NCBI GenBank assembly: GCA_963780045.1 | Contig: CAVZZZ010000001.1 | Coordinates: 2,108,001-2,172,000 of the forward strand | Length of the DNA: 64,000 nucleotides | Source of the DNA: JANXQG01 sp963780045 | Lineage (GTDB): Bacteria; Planctomycetota; Planctomycetia; Pirellulales; Thermoguttaceae | Reading direction: 5' to 3' | Shown here: positions 37,210 through 47,455 of the stretch, in pieces | Layout of the letters: each line of letters opens with the position of its first letter | How positions within the stretch are numbered: the first letter of the stretch is position 1 | Program-made: the position numbers and the translations under genes | The notes under the pieces: model-generated | Told to the model about the DNA's origin: nothing | The model's database searches: none | What the model saw: only the letters and a program-made list of their open reading frames with translations

Positions 37210-39934
37210 TATTTCGGCATCTGCATAATCACTTCCGCATGCGCCGAAAGCAGCGTGCCGATGAGCGAAGCGTGCAAGTCCAGCCCGCGGAACCAGTTCA
37301 ACGGCGGCGCGACGTAACCGGCGGGCGCAGGCGCGAATATGCCGGGGCGGGCGGGCGATTCTTCCAGCTTCGTCGACGTCCAGCGGATGGCGCCGTCGGG
37401 CACGTCGCGGAGGGTATACTGCCCACCCAAGGGACAGACGAGCTTCGCCGCCAGCAGGAACTCGGCCGCCTCGCGGCAGTCCTTCACCGGGACGTGCAGT
37501 TGCTGGTTCAGTGAGTGCATCAGCCGCACGTTGCCCAGCGCGGTTTCCCGGGTGCGGGCGTAGCCCCAATTGTTGACGAACGGCGTGATCTGCGCCCGGT
37601 CAGGTCGTTGATGTGCAGCCGTAATTGGGCCGGCTCCTTGGCCGGCTCGAAACGCAATTGCGGTGCGACGTTCGTGAGCACGTCGGGCTTGAAGGAGAAC
37701 AGCGCGAACGGCCCGTATTGCAGCCGCCACAGCCCGATCACGCTTTTCTTGTAGCCGTTGGCGTCTTGCCCGCCGGGGAACATCAGGTCCAATACGCGAA
37801 GGAATCCCGGCTCGCCTTGGTAGCCCACGTAACCGGAAATCGCGTTGCGGAGCTTGAGCCATTGCATGAAGCGGCCGTCGATCAGGTCGTTGGGCACTGC
37901 CGCGTCGCGCAGCCCGCCGAACGTCCGCCCGCCGGGAGTGCTAAGCTCCAACGCCGCCATGTTGCCCGGCACGGCGGCCAATTGGTCCGTCGCGATCGGT
38001 CCGACGACTTTCGCCATCATCTCGATCCGCTTGGGTTGCAGAGGCGTCATGCTGGCATCGATCGTTATCTGCTCAACGACCCGCTGCGCGGATGCCCCAT
38101 CCGGCGTCGCTTTATGCTGGATTCCCAGGAACATCGGTTCCACGCGGCCGACGTTCTGCTGCATGTAGGCGAGAAAGCGGGCGTACGATTCAGTTTCGGC
38201 GCGGCTGACGCTCTTCACGGGAACGTCCGGCACGGGCACGAACGAGCCGCGGCGGCCACGCAGCAAGTCAAAGACTTCGTCCTTGGTGAATACGACCTGG
38301 CTGCCGTCGGCCCGCGGACCAAAGCTGGGCGGCAGAAACCCGCCGGCGATCAGCTCGTCGACCGTGCCGGCCGGTTTGCCTTCGGTGGCCGCATTGAGCT
38401 TGGCGAGCTGGACGATTTCGATATCCGTGGCGGCCTGTAGCCGCCGCAACGACTCGATGCGATACGCCGGGCTGGCAAAGTTTCGGAAGAAGGCGTCGGA
38501 AAAGTAGATGAAAACAGTGTCTTTGCGCTCAAGCGGCCAAACGCTTCGCGCGTGGCGGAATTCCCGCGAAGTGCCCAGCGATCCATCGCCCTTGGCCGTT
38601 TGCAGGAATCGCTCCACGAGCGCCTGTGAGGAAGTGACGAAATGATAGTCGCCGCTGACGGCATAGTAAGAGCGGATCTTGCCGTCGGGCGAGGAGAGAT
38701 AGGAGACGTCTTGCCCGGCAATCTTGATGGTCTGCTCCTTGGCCTTGCCCGTCCTCACGCGATCGGCCCGCGGTCCGGAAAGGCTATTGCCCAGGAGGAA
38801 GTTATTGCGGGCCTCGAAGATAAAACCGATCGCCGCGCCGTCTTGCATCAAAAGATCGGTGCCGACCATTGCCACGTCGGAGATTACGGTGGGTCCCAAC
38901 ATGCGCGAGAGCTGCGTCTGCTCCAGTACGAGTTGGTCTTGAATCCGCTGGTTCCTTTGATCATTCAGGCCGCGCATGGCGACGAGGTTCTGTAGATCAC
39001 CGCCCCAGGTGTTCAGCGTATCCTGGAACCAAAGGAAGTTCTCGAAACTGCCGAAGCGGATGTAGAAGAACTCCGCGGGCACGTGGCGGGCGATATCCTC
39101 GATTTTTGGCTCCGGCGCGGGCTTGCCGTCGGGCGATGGCGGCATGTCGGGATAATCCAACGGCGCGGCATCGGGAACCGGCGGCAACGGCTGGTCTGCG
39201 GCAAGATTGTCTTGCACAAGGCCCAGGACGCGGTCCTGCTCCAGCGCGGTACGGATGCCCTCGCTGCCCGTCAATGCGCTTACCTCGTGCTCGAACTGCT
39301 GATATCCGGACTCCGCAATTCGCTGCCGCGGCAAGCGCAGGTTCAGCCGCCGGGCCAGATTGTTCACGAGGTACGTTTCCACTTGCGGCGGGTAGTCGGG
39401 CTTTTGCGCCAAGAGCCGTCGCGGCGCGGCATAGTCGCGCCACCAGGCATCCAGCAGCCGGCGGTGCAGGGCCGGCGCGTTGCGCGGCTGCACGTCGATC
39501 GGGATCGAAGTCCGCGCCTCGACGACCAGATTCAGTGGTTCACGGCCGCGGAAGAGAAAGTAAATGGTCGTTCGCGGTGGGCGGTTGAGCACGCCGCGGA
39601 GGATGCCGCCCACTTGCTCCCTCACCGGCCCGCCCGTCGTGAGCGGAGTGTCATCGCCAAGAAACTCTTTGAGCACACCGGCCACCGCCGACGTCCGCAG
39701 GGCCGGATAGAGCACGCGGCCCGATTTCTCGCTCAGGCCGAGGCCCTCGACGCCCAGCGGCTCGGGCCGCATTTCCGCCGGCAGGTTCAAAGTGACCGCG
39801 CCGACGCCAAACGGTTCGCCGGCGACGGCTTGCACTTCAATCGGACCTTGGGCCGCGGAGACGGCGCAACATGCTATCGTACCCAAAAACAGGCAGAGTG
39901 CCGCAAGAACGGGCCGTCGAGATATTGCGATCAT
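37206..39934 (-). CDS. Large secreted hypothetical protein (one frameshift)
   Basis: About 910 residues. Signal peptide MIAISRRPVLAALCLFLGTI followed by SAAQGP. The mature region has no motif I know; recurring features are long alpha/beta stretches such as AEFFYIRFGSFENFLWFQDT, TVISDVAMVGTDLLMQDGAA, VFIYFSDAFFRNFASPAYRI and the end LDLHASLIGTLLSAHAEVIM. The frame changes near 37600: one piece stops after LRLHINDLTG and the other resumes at AQITPFVNNWGYARTRET. Homologues are expected in planctomycetes only. Location probably periplasmic. Confidence 0.75.
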
Positions 39935-39943
39935 AGTCTACTC

Positions 39944-40135
39944 CTATTCCTCCGGTTCCTGGCGGCTTTCCGCCGTCGCCTCGTCCTCTTCCGGCCGCTC
40001 GTAGGGCAGCGAGTAGCCCTCGATGAGCCAGCGGTTCAGATCGGCCAAACGGCAGCGGACGCTGCAAAAGGGCAGCGCCCGGCTTTGCTCCGGATCGAAT
40101 AATCGCTCGCAAGTGGGACAGTGCCGCTGGGTCAT
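39944..40135 (-). CDS. yacG: YacG-like zinc protein, DNA gyrase inhibitor family
   Basis: 63 residues. Zinc ligands CPTC near residue 7 and CSVRCRLADLNRW near residue 24, a typical YacG pattern, and an acidic tail (EEDEATAESRQEPEE). In E. coli YacG binds and inhibits DNA gyrase. It lies 9 bases upstream of the secreted protein gene on the same strand. Confidence 0.88.
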   Translation of the reverse strand: MTQRHCPTCERLFDPEQSRALPFCSVRCRLADLNRWLIEGYSLPYERPEEDEATAESRQEPEE

Positions 40136-40289
40136 GGAACGCCGAACTGGATTATCGCCGATCCACCCAAAAAGACAAGCATTCGCGAGAGGGAGTTAAT
40201 GATAGCCGGTCCATGGCTCGCATGGGTTCAAACGGCGGTATTCGGAGGGTACAATAAGAAGGCGTGTGAAACTCCGTTGGAGCGATGCA

Positions 40290-41117
40290 ATGCCCTCTCC
40301 GTTTCCCGGCATGGACCCGTATTTGGAGGCGCCCGACATATGGCCCGATTTTCACCATGCGCTGGCGACGGAAATCCGCACGGATCTTAACCGCCATCTT
40401 CCGCGGCCCTACTATGCGCGGCTCGAAATGCGACCCGAGATTGGGATCGTCGGGGAAAGCGATTCTCGGACAATCATACCCGACGTAGTAATCGTCAGAC
40501 GCCCTCGGCCGGCAACCGCGCCGTTGGAGGCCGCGAACGTGGCCATATTGGATGAGCCTCGCGTCGATCCTTCACCGTCGATCTGGATGGATTTCGGCAA
40601 TGAACCGCTGCGCCATTTTTCGGTTGAGGTTCGCGATTCGGCCCACGGACATTCTTTGGTTACGCTGATTGAGATTGCCAGTCCGACGAACAAGCGAAGC
40701 GGTCCTGATCGACGCGCCTACGAGGCCAAGCAACAAGAGATTCTAGAAAGCGACACTTCGCTGGTCGAATTGGACTTGCTGCGGAGCGGACGGCCTGTCA
40801 TTGGCGGTCCGCGCGCCGTCGAGGCGATATGGGAGCTTGATCCTCGTCCCGACTACCTGATTGCAATCAATCGTGCCTGGCAGCGCGGCAAGTACGAGTT
40901 GTATCCAGTGAGGCTTGAGGAGTGTCTCCCGTGCATACTTGTGCCGCTGCGAAAGGACGAGAAGGAATTGCCCCTCGACCTGCAATACATTTTTCGGCAG
41001 GTCTACGACGGCGGGCCCTTCGCCCGCGGTGCTGTTGACTACACCTGCCCGCCCGATCCGCCCGTGCGCCCAGAACTGACCAACTGGCTGGCGGCACGAC
41101 TGGTGAACTGGCGTTAG
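40290..41117 (+). CDS. DUF4058 family protein
   Basis: 275 residues from MPSPFPGMDPYLEAPDIWPD, the diagnostic start of DUF4058; the ATG 24 bases upstream adds nonconserved residues. Other segments: FHHALATEIRTDLNRHLPRP, VTLIEIASPTNKRSGPDRRA and LQYIFRQVYDGGPFARGAVD. The E-x-A-S-P-x-N-K part resembles PD-(D/E)xK nuclease-like cores, but activity is unknown. Frame intact. Confidence 0.85.
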   Translation: MPSPFPGMDPYLEAPDIWPDFHHALATEIRTDLNRHLPRPYYARLEMRPEIGIVGESDSRTIIPDVVIVRRPRPATAPLEAANVAILDEPRVDPSPSIWMDFGNEPLRHFSVEVRDSAHGHSLVTLIEIASPTNKRSGPDRRAYEAKQQEILESDTSLVELDLLRSGRPVIGGPRAVEAIWELDPRPDYLIAINRAWQRGKYELYPVRLEECLPCILVPLRKDEKELPLDLQYIFRQVYDGGPFARGAVDYTCPPDPPVRPELTNWLAARLVNWR

Positions 41118-41175
41118 AGTTTGGACAACCGAGTCGAAAAATTAACGATACCTGGAACAAGAGATAGGTACAACA

Positions 41176-42458
41176 GTGCGTAACACTCAGTTCACTTTCC
41201 ATCGGCGCGAATTCCTCCAGACAGCCCTCAGCGCGGGAGCGGCCTTTGCTGCTCCATGCGTCATCCCGGCGCCGTGCTCGGCAAAGACGGCGCTGTGGCG
41301 CCGAGTGAAAGAATCACCATGGGCGCGATCGGCATCGGCGGCCGCGGCAGCTATGTGATCGGCTGCTTCTTGGAACAGCCCGACGTGCGCTTCGTGGCCA
41401 ACTGCGACGTCCGCGAGGAGCGCCGCGAAGGCACCAAGCATCGCATCGATCAATATTACGGCAAGAAAGACTGCACGGCCTATCGCGACTTCCGCGATCT
41501 GCTGGCGCGGCCCGATATCGACGCGGTGCTCATTACGACCGGATCGAATTGGCACACGATGCTTGCCATCCTCTCGGCCAAGGCGGGCAAAGATGTTTAT
41601 TGCGAGAAGCCGTGCTCCAAGACGATTGTCGAGAGCCTGGCACTTGCCGACGCCTTCCGCCGCACGGCGCGGGTCTTTCAAGGCGGGATGCAGCGGCGGA
41701 GCCTGCCGCATTTTCAATTCGCAGCCGACCTGGCACGGCGGGGTAAACTTGGTAAGCTACAAACCCTCCACGCCCATCCCGCCGGCTTGACCACGAAAAC
41801 CAGCGGCTGGCTGCCGGCACAGCCCGAACCTTCCAAGGTGCGGCTCGACTGGGATTTGTATCTCGGCACCGCTCCCTGGCGGCCGTTCAACGCCGCTCAG
41901 TTGGGCGCCGAGTTCGAGAAGGGCGGCGGTCTGGTCGGCGGCGGCTGTCTGGAATGGGGATCGCACTGCGTCGACCAATGCCAATGGGCCAACAGCGCGG
42001 ACGATACCGTGCCGGTCGAGTACTTTCCGGTCGAAAACGGCCGCGCGTCCGCCCGCTACGCAAATGACGTAAAGCTCGTTGTCCGCGAAGACGGCTGGCT
42101 GCCCTTGGGCACGTGTCCGGTGCGCTACGAAGGCAGCACGGGCTGGATCGAGACGGCCGACAGCGGCCAGATCGTGCTCAGCTCGCCGGAACTGCTCGCG
42201 GGCAAGAAGGTGCCCGTGATTCCCGGTTATCCTGCCACGCCCCACGTCCGCAACTTCTTGGATTGCGTGAAGACCCGCGCGGCGACGCACGTCACCGCCC
42301 AAATCGCTTGCCAATCGCATATCGCCTGCCACGCGGTGAACATCGCCATACATCTGGGCCGCAAGCTGGCGTACGACCCGCAGAAGAACGAGTTCGTCGG
42401 CGACGACGAAGCGAACCGCTTCCGCGGCGAAGCGCTGAGGGATCCTTGGAGGTTTTGA
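41176..42458 (+). CDS. Exported Gfo/Idh/MocA-family oxidoreductase (one frameshift)
   Basis: The leader MRNTQFTFHRREFLQTALSA (RREFL twin-arginine motif) is in one frame; after a one-base change near 41270 the body continues VAPSERITMGAIGIGGRGSY. NAD(P)-binding GIGGRGSYVIG, DIDAVLITTGSNWHTMLAIL, EKP motif in VYCEKPCSKTIVESLAL, and C-terminal CLEWGSHCVDQCQWANSADD. About 427 residues. Closely related in layout to 32259-33572. Substrate unknown. Confidence 0.87.
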
Positions 42459-42532
42459 TTTTACGCCGGGAGGTGAACCGTAACTCTGCCCGTGGAAACG
42501 ATCTATTTCAATTCAAGCCGCATGGAGTAAGA

Positions 42533-44669
42533 ATGTACTGTTGCAGATTGATTTCGCTTGGTGGTTTCCTGCTAGCCCTTGCGGGCGCGGCATCAGCGGC
42601 CGACAAGGCCGTGAGCGGCAGTCCGCACGCGGAGCAGCAGAGGCTGGTCGCAACCCTGCGGAGCAACGCGCCAAAAGCGGAAAAAGCGGCCGCCTGCAAG
42701 CGGTTGGCGATCATCGGCGACGGCCAAGCAGTGCCGGCCCTGGCCACGCTGCTGCCGGATGCCCAACTTTCCTCGTGGGCACGCATCGCTTTGGAAGCGA
42801 TCCCCGATCCGGCGGCGGATGAAGCCTTGCGCGCGGCGGCCGAGAAACTGCGCAGCCGCTTGCTGGTTGGCGTAATCAACTCGCTCGGCGTACGCCGCGA
42901 TGCAAACGCGGTCGAAATGCTTGTTGGGCGGCTGAAAGACGCCGATAGTGAGGTTGCCTCGGCTGCCGCCGTGGCGCTGGGGCACATCGGGGGCGACCGG
43001 GCCGTGGCCACGCTTCGAGAGGCCCTGTTGAGCGGGCCTAAGAAAGTTCGGCCGGCGGCTGCCGAAGGAATGATACTCTACGCCGAGCGGTACATAGCGG
43101 CTGGCAATGCCACCGAGGCGACGAAACTCTACGATGAGGTCCGTTCCGCCGATTTGCCGCAGCAGCTTGTTCTGACTGCCACGCGCGGCGCAATCGTCGC
43201 CCGCGGCTCGGCGGGCGTGCCGCTGCTGATCGAGCAACTTCGGTCCAACGACAAACAACGTTTCGCGCTTGGGTTATCCGTCGCGCGAGAACTTCCGGGA
43301 CGGCAAGCTACCGAGGCAATCGCCGCGGAAGTCCAGCGCGCCGCGCCCAGCGGCAGGCGCTCTTGATCCTGGCGCTGGCCGACCGCAACGATCCCGCCGC
43401 GGCGCCGTTGATCGTCAAAGCGGCGCGAAGCGGCGGTGAAAGCGTGCGCGTATTGGCAATGCGGGCCCTGTTGCGGCTCGATGAAGCGGCGGCCGCGCCG
43501 GTCTTGCTCGATGCGGCAATGGAATCCAATGCCGCCGTCTCGCAAGCGGCCCGGACGGCAATCGACGAACTCCAAGGCGATGCGATCGACCAGCTCATCG
43601 CGAACCGCGTCGCGGTGCGCAGGGGCGCGAACTCTTGATGCTGATCAAGCTCGCCGGCCGGCGTCACGTCGCCGCGGCGACCCCCGCTCTCTGGAAAGCC
43701 GCCGACAATCCGGATCCGGCTGTCGCGGCGGCTGCGCTTGAAGCCCTGGGAGGTACGGTGACGGTTGACGATTTGCCTCGCCTGGTCTCGCGGCTTGCGA
43801 CAGCAAGCAACGCCGAAGCGTCCGCGGCGATTGTCCGCGGCGTGCAAGTTGCCTCGCAGCGGATGCCCGATCGGGAGGCCTGTGCGGCGCTGGTTGCCAA
43901 GGCAATTCCCGGCGCGAGCCGGGCGGTCCACGGCCGGCTGCTGGATGTGCTTGGGTCGATTGGCGGCGCGAAGGCTTTGGCGCTGGTGGCTGCCGCCGCC
44001 CGCGGAGACGACGAACAGCTTCGCGATACCGCGTTTAGACTGCTCGGCCAATGGATGTCGGTGGATGCGGCGCCGGTGCTACTGGAGCTGGCCCAACATG
44101 CGAAAGGCCAGAAGTACCAGGTTCGGGCCGTGCGGGCCTACATCCGCCTGGCTCGGCAATTCGACGTGCCCAACCACCAGCGGGCCGAGATGTGCCGCAA
44201 CGCCCTGAAGGTCGCCCAGCGGCCCGAAGACAAACGCCTGGTGCTGGAAATCCTTCTCCGCTATCCGAGTCCGGAAATGCGCGCCTTGGCGCTGCAGGCC
44301 GCCGAATCGCCCGAACTTAAGGACGAGGCGGAGCAGGTCGCCCTGGCAATCCGCGGGTCTAGCACCGGTGATGCCAAGGAGCTTCGCAAGGCGTTGGCCC
44401 AGGCCGGCCATCAGGCCGTCAAGCTGGAAATCGTGCGGGCCCGATACGGCGAAGGCAGCAACACAAAGGACGTGACCGCCACTCTCCGCCAGTGCGCCGC
44501 CTCGTCCCGTGTCGTGTTCCTGCCCTCCTCCAACTACAACGAGGCGTTCGGCGGCGATCCCGCTCCCGGCATCGTGAAGCAGTTGACGATCCGCTATCGC
44601 ATCGACGGCCGGCCGGGCGAAGTAAGCCTGGGCGAAAACGCCACGGTTGTCTTACCGATGCCCAAATAG
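42533..44669 (+). CDS. Secreted HEAT-repeat protein (two frameshifts)
   Basis: About 710 residues. Signal peptide MYCCRLISLGGFLLALAGAA ending ASAA. The rest is HEAT-like helical repeats, for example DGQAVPALATLLPDAQLSSW, DSEVASAAAVALGHIGGDRA, ESVRVLAMRALLRLDEAAAA and DPAVAAAALEALGG. The C-terminus turns beta-rich (VKQLTIRYRIDGRPGEVSLG). Frames change near 43355 and 43630. Such proteins are common in planctomycetes, often beside Gfo/Idh genes as here; they may be adaptors for sugar enzymes, which is inference. Confidence 0.8.
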
Positions 44670-44693
44670 GTCTCTTCTGCCGGAAGGGACCAA

Positions 44694-44720
44694 CCGTACT
44701 CCTCACGCTCCGCCGTGAGG
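44694..44720. repeat. CTCACGGCGGAGCGTGAGG palindrome, copy 1
   Basis: CCGTACTCCTCACGCTCCGC then CGTGAGG. Related copies are at 47831-47890 and 53882-53910 (inverted). It marks where the HNH remnant loses homology. Confidence 0.6.
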
Positions 44721-44789
44721 CCGGCAAGTGCTCGTTGGCAGGTCCGCCGCGTGGGAGAAGAACGCGTCTTCTTCGCCAAGCAAACGGTA

Positions 44790-45101
44790 CCTCGCAATGG
44801 CCCCCTTCGCGCCGTCGGACGTACTGGTGCAACCTTGCGGGGACGTACGTGGACGTCACGTTGGCCCTTCCGAATACCGGCGCGCGGGCCTTTATCAGTT
44901 GGACGAGGTGCTCAAGCTGTCCTAACTGTTCCAATTCCGCCGCCTCGTCCTCCGTTCACTCGCCGCTCTTGTTCCGGTCGAAAAGGTAACGGGCCTTCTC
45001 CTGTGCGGCGTGCGAAGGGCGGAACGGCAAGACCTCGGCGGGAGTGCTCCCACGCGCGAACAAGTCGACAATTTCGTCGTATGCTTTTTCAATAGTCGCC
45101 A
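44790..45101 (-). pseudogene. Remnant of a small-protein / HNH endonuclease gene pair
   Basis: From ATG at 45101: MATIEKAYDEIVDLFARGST, FRPSHAAQEKARYLFDRNKS, GE-TGA-TEDEAAELEQLGQLEHLVQLIKARA, one frame with one stop. It is followed after a GTG (44859) by VTSTYVPARLHQYVRRREGG HCE, which matches the start of HNH endonucleases that in many bacteria follow such a small protein. The HNH part ends after about 25 residues next to a repeat at 44694. No HNH catalytic residues remain, so the pair is dead. Confidence 0.5.
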
Positions 45102-45348
45102 TAGTCGAATTATAGTCCGCGTAGCGCGCTCTTGCTAGCGCGACAGGCTATCACCGAGTGCGACGTACTTTGTAGTGCGCACCGGCTGCTACCAAGCCTT
45201 CTCGCGCTCGCCCCTTCCTCTCCCCGCGGCACGCGGACGATAGAAGTTCCGCCCTCAGGCGGCGCTTGCGAGACATGCGGCGTCGTAGAACTTTTGACCG
45301 TCGGTGGCAGCCGGCAGCTTGCGCGTGTCCGGGGAATGTACAAGGCCC
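45102..45348. other. Intergenic stretch without a gene
   Basis: Contains a partial GC-rich palindrome like those in the kinase (CGCCCCTTCCTCTCCCC near 45210). No convincing reading frame. Confidence 0.4.
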
Positions 45349-45403
45349 AATGTTCAATATTCAAGTTTGCTCGCTGCTCGTTGAACATTGAAATTTGAAC
45401 ATT
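45349..45403. repeat. AT-rich inverted repeat
   Basis: AATGTTCAATATTCAA at the left and TTGAACATTGAAATTTGAAC at the right; similar in style to the repeat between rpsO and pnp. Confidence 0.5.
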
Positions 45404-45410
45404 TGCCCTC

Positions 45411-45608
45411 TCACTTAGTGGGTGTGGCGATCATCGGCAGGCCGTCCTGGTCGGTGGCCGGCGTGTCGGAGGCCATGCCGAAGACCTGGCACCGCGTCAC
45501 GCCGAAAGGTTTTGCTTTCACGGAGACGCTGGCGGCCGGGTCGCGATACCGCAGCCTGGCCTGCGGCGGCGTCTGCGATTGTGCAGCGTGAGGACCGGGA
45601 AATGTGGT
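45411..45608 (-). pseudogene. Possible C-terminal remnant of a hypothetical gene
   Basis: The minus strand reads LRYRDPAASVSVKAKPFGVT then MASDTPATDQDGLPMIATP and a stop at 45411. The composition is protein-like only for these last 50-60 residues; upstream the frame runs through what looks like a promoter for the next plus-strand gene. No family recognised. Confidence 0.3.
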
Positions 45609-45693
45609 GGCGGGCGTGATGGGCGCGGGGGTAGCGCCTAACCTGCTAAAATGGAGTTCGGCTGAGAAAAGGCAGTTCACGGGGAGCACGACA

Positions 45694-46111
45694 ATGGCGG
45701 GGAAAAACCGTCCACAAGCGATTTCCAGGACATCACAGGGAAGATTCTGGGAAATCATCCAGCGGATCTTGCCGTCTGATAGCGCGACGGAGCTTCAAGA
45801 CCTCTATCGTTTGATCGAGGAAAAACTCCGCGACGACGGCGATCGCCTGACGAAACGCGATCTCGAGCCGTCTGAGGAATCGCCCAATGTCCTCGTCTGC
45901 CAAGGCACTGCTGGACACGGGCCGTCCGCAACCATCGCTGGACGAGTTATTCGACCTTTGGCGGATCGAGAACCCTTCCGACGCGGATTACACCGAAAAC
46001 CTTGCCACGATCGCCGGCGCGATCGACGACTTTCGCCGCGGAGACCGGGGCCGGCCCGCGCGCGAACTAAGCCGGGAACTTCGCAGTCAAATCGGGCTGA
46101 CGGAACCGTGA
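45694..46111 (+). CDS. Hypothetical protein, possibly two short overlapping frames
   Basis: Frame 1 starts MAGKNRPQAISRTSQGRFWE and is convincing for 64 residues, ending EPSEESP. Frame 2 starts at 45887 (MSSSAKALLDTGRPQPSLDE) and runs 74 residues to 46111 (LRSQIGLTEP). Either one protein of about 138 residues with a one-base error near 45885, or two coupled genes. No known motif and no signal peptide. It lies in the decayed accessory stretch. Confidence 0.45.
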
Positions 46112-46171
46112 GCTTCAGAGTCCCCAGAGTCCCTCTCGTGGCGACCCTCCGGCTCAATCCTGGAAAGCTCG

Positions 46172-46220
46172 GCGTGGCCGGGAGTAGCTGGCGGAACCTC
46201 CGGCGATTATGGGTGTTTTA
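46172..46220 (+). repeat. 49-bp direct repeat, left copy
   Basis: Begins GCGTGGCCGGGAGTAGCTGG and ends CGATTATGGGTGTTTTA. The right copy is at 47049-47097; six mismatches, five of them transitions. The pair encloses the toxin-antitoxin remnant. Confidence 0.7.
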
Positions 46221-46504
46221 ACTTGGTTTGGTCGCTGCTTCTGGCGCGGCTGATTCGCGATCCAAACCGAGTGTGGCGCGGACTTCGGCGAGGGACAGCC
46301 TCCGCGAGGACCGCGAAGGCTGTTGGAGGAGTGCCATCAACTCCGGCTGTTCGCGCACCGACGCCACTTCTTGCGAGAAATCGTCCACCTCCGCGAGAAG
46401 GAATTCCTTGCCGTCAGCAGGCGCAACATAACGTTGTCTTCGCTCGCCATCCGCAGCAGTTCGGGCAGCGAAATTGTTGCTTGTTCAACCTCGATAGTCT
46501 TCAT
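46218..46504 (-). pseudogene. Antitoxin-like gene, frameshifted
   Basis: Starts MKTIEVEQATISLPELLRMA, then VMLRL; a one-base change near 46425 is needed to continue ADGKEFLLAEVDDFSQEVAS, REQPELMALLQQ and SLAEVRATLGLDRESA, stop at 46218. About 95 residues. The ATG overlaps the stop of the upstream toxin-like gene (ATGA). The content fits a type II antitoxin encoded after its toxin. The shift may be a sequence error, as elsewhere in the window. Confidence 0.6.
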
Positions 46505-46800
46505 AACCGAAACTCCATCCCACGAATATAGTACTTGTTGCGTTCCTTCCGGCCGGTCGCTACGACCGTCACTGTGGCAGCCTCCATATCCACATTATAG
46601 AACACTCAAAGGTTGCCGACTCGAAGTTCCCACTGCGACAACTCGTTCGGTCGCAGCGGTTTTCGATTTCGCGTCTGCGTGACAGGTTCCAACGCAAGTT
46701 GCAACGCGATGGAATCGAGCACGACAACTTGTTCGTGCTTTCGCAGAAAGCCGACGCTTTCCGTCGCCTCTTCCGTGAATTCGATCCTGAATTGCGGCAT
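46501..46800 (-). pseudogene. RelE/HigB-like toxin gene with an in-frame TGA
   Basis: One frame: MPQFRIEFTEEATESVGFLR, EPVTQTRNRKPLRPNELSQW, ELRVGNL-TGA-VFYNVDMEAATVTVVATGR and KERNKYYIRGMEF. This is the ParE/RelE-type pattern in which ELRVGNLRVFYNV is conserved, so the stop replaces Arg (CGA to TGA at about 46606). About 100 residues. Four-base overlap with the antitoxin-like gene downstream. As sequenced it is inactive. Confidence 0.65.
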
Positions 46801-47048
46801 GGTCAGTTCTCAACGCGCTTCATGGAAGGATTATACCGTGAACCGACCCCAATCCGCTACACGAAATGCGCCGTCACTGGGGTGAAATTGAGACTACCAG
46901 CATTGGGGGTCGGCGTCGGCGCACATCAGGTCAATAGCCTCGCGGGGCATTTCCTGAAGGGCGCAAGGTTGAATGCCCGCCCCGTGCGAAAACCTCCGAA
47001 TCGCATTGCGCGTCCGGCGACGACCTCCGGCGCAGAGCGCAAAAACTG
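46801..47048. other. Intergenic stretch in the decayed accessory region
   Basis: No gene. A short minus-strand peptide (MPREAIDLMCADADPQCW, ending near 46900) looks like a conserved tail of some small protein, but nothing upstream supports it. Confidence 0.35.
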
Positions 47049-47097
47049 GCGCGGCCGGGAATAGTTGGCGGAACTTCCGGCGATTACTGGTGTTTTA
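47049..47097 (+). repeat. 49-bp direct repeat, right copy
   Basis: Begins GCGCGGCCGGGAATAGTTGG and ends CGATTACTGGTGTTTTA; partner of 46172-46220. Confidence 0.7.
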
Positions 47098-47350
47098 GTG
47101 TATTTACAAGCGTTTACAACTGAGAACTAGGTGGCACGAAAGTTGCTGCATTGGGGAGGCGGCCGGTTTTACTGCCGGAATGGCAGGACCCCACGTGCTT
47201 GTCACATGGGTCTTGCGGACGTGTTGAAGGGAGTTGTCGCGGTGTGCCCGCCGTCTTGTTCCTTATTGCACCAACCCCTCCATCAGGTGGCGGCGCAGCA
47301 GGCCGGCGCCGCGGCCCTTAAAGCGTGTAGTAACAACGACGTACATCAAC

Positions 47351-47455
47351 TGTCAACAAACTGCACCAGAGCCGAAAACCCCAGGGGCGGTGCAACAAGC
47401 GGAAAAACCCCAGCGCGAAACCGCGACAAACCGCGACAAACCGCGACAATCCCGG
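47351..47455 (+). repeat. Dispersed repeat, copy 2
   Basis: The core at 47351-47379 (TGTCAACAAACTGCACCAGA onward) matches 14005-14033 in inverse orientation with one mismatch. It is followed by three CCGCGACAAA units in tandem near 47422-47450. Confidence 0.55.
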
